DNA of 64,000 nt from NCBI GenBank assembly GCA_013399305.1, contig VXAI01000166.1, positions 1,402,034 to 1,466,033 of the forward strand, in the 5' to 3' direction. The notes under the pieces were generated by a model that saw only the letters and a program-made list of their open reading frames with translations, was not told the DNA's origin and searched no databases. This document shows positions 63,693-64,000 of the stretch, piece after piece (positions within the stretch are counted from its first letter, which is position 1; every line of letters starts with the position of its first letter). Made by a program: the position numbers and the translations under genes. The DNA comes from Rostratula benghalensis (lineage: Eukaryota; Chordata; Aves; Charadriiformes; Rostratulidae).

Positions 63693-64000
63693 ATTTTTGT
63701 AGCAGTAAAAATTGTGAAATAGTTCAGGGATGGTTCTAATAATAACCAGTGGTATTCTAAACTATATGTCAAAACACTTTCTGCTGACACTTATAAAAAA
63801 GATTGAAAAGGCTGAGGAGAATCTCATGCCACTAAGAAATACCTCAATAATTTGAAGATGCACTGCTGCCATGGTGATGGCATGCATGGAGAAAAGTATT
63901 AGGAAGGAAGTGTAGACAGATAGCAAGATTTCAGTTTGACCTAAATTTCTGCTTATAGAATTGGGTAAGCTCATGAACCAGATCATGCACTTCTGCGTAA
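63693..64000. other. unique sequence to the window end, nothing seen
   Basis: Only a short open frame lies on the minus strand (63762-63986), with no recognisable domain. Confidence 0.5.

Noticed and set aside
63578..63790. 70-codon open frame with IYIYIYI stretch
   Set aside because: It is the translation of a TA/TG microsatellite.
1..64000. CRISPR arrays, operons, prophage, integrative elements
   Set aside because: No regularly spaced identical repeats, no dense coding and no bacterial signals; the repeat content is avian.

Overview
The window reads as nuclear DNA of a bird, probably from a large chromosome. The direct evidence is seven clear copies and one short remnant of chicken repeat 1 (CR1) LINE retrotransposons. 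Several end in the CR1-type 8-base tail (ATTCTGTG repeated) and encode decayed pieces of the CR1 reverse transcriptase. There is also one old avian LTR-retroelement fragment. The rest is A+T-rich single-copy sequence without operons, ribosome binding sites, CRISPR arrays or bacterial genes. I recognise no known protein-coding gene. The best description is an intergenic desert or the introns of a very large gene.

Layout. 1-1.5 kb: a short minus-strand CR1 remnant abutting a plus-strand CR1 copy. 1.5-5.4 kb: unique sequence with one exon-like block (3164-3420). 5.4-6.8 kb: the longest CR1 copy (minus). 7.2-9.6 kb: two minus-strand exon candidates, including a 29-codon signal-peptide exon (9412-9498) with a canonical splice donor and a TATA-like box upstream. 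9.6-17.3 kb: unique sequence with a weak two-exon-like pair (about 14.7-15.8 kb, minus). 17.4-17.8 kb: CR1 (plus). 18.6-19.6 kb: the LTR-like element, starting at a 16-G run and carrying six degenerate units of about 48 bp. 21.2-21.7 kb: the longest open frame in the window, containing a 57-base exon-like block. 23.7-25.3 kb: two more small exon-like blocks. 25-38.7 kb: unique sequence. 38.7-39.1 kb: CR1 (minus). 39-47.6 kb: unique sequence. 47.5-48.2 kb: a compact two-exon-like module (minus) with compatible splice phases and a poly(A) signal; it is the least explained item here. 49.9-50.5 kb: CR1 (plus) with internal deletions. 55.3-55.9 kb: CR1 (plus) lacking its 3' end. 59.0-59.8 kb: CR1 (minus). 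63.6 kb: a TA/TG microsatellite.

No set of genes can be shown to work together. The exon-like blocks are reported separately with low to moderate confidence because, in A+T-rich DNA, splice-like signals around a short open frame arise by chance. Conservation across birds or RNA-seq junctions would decide each one. Element names come from recognised sequence features and not from a database search.
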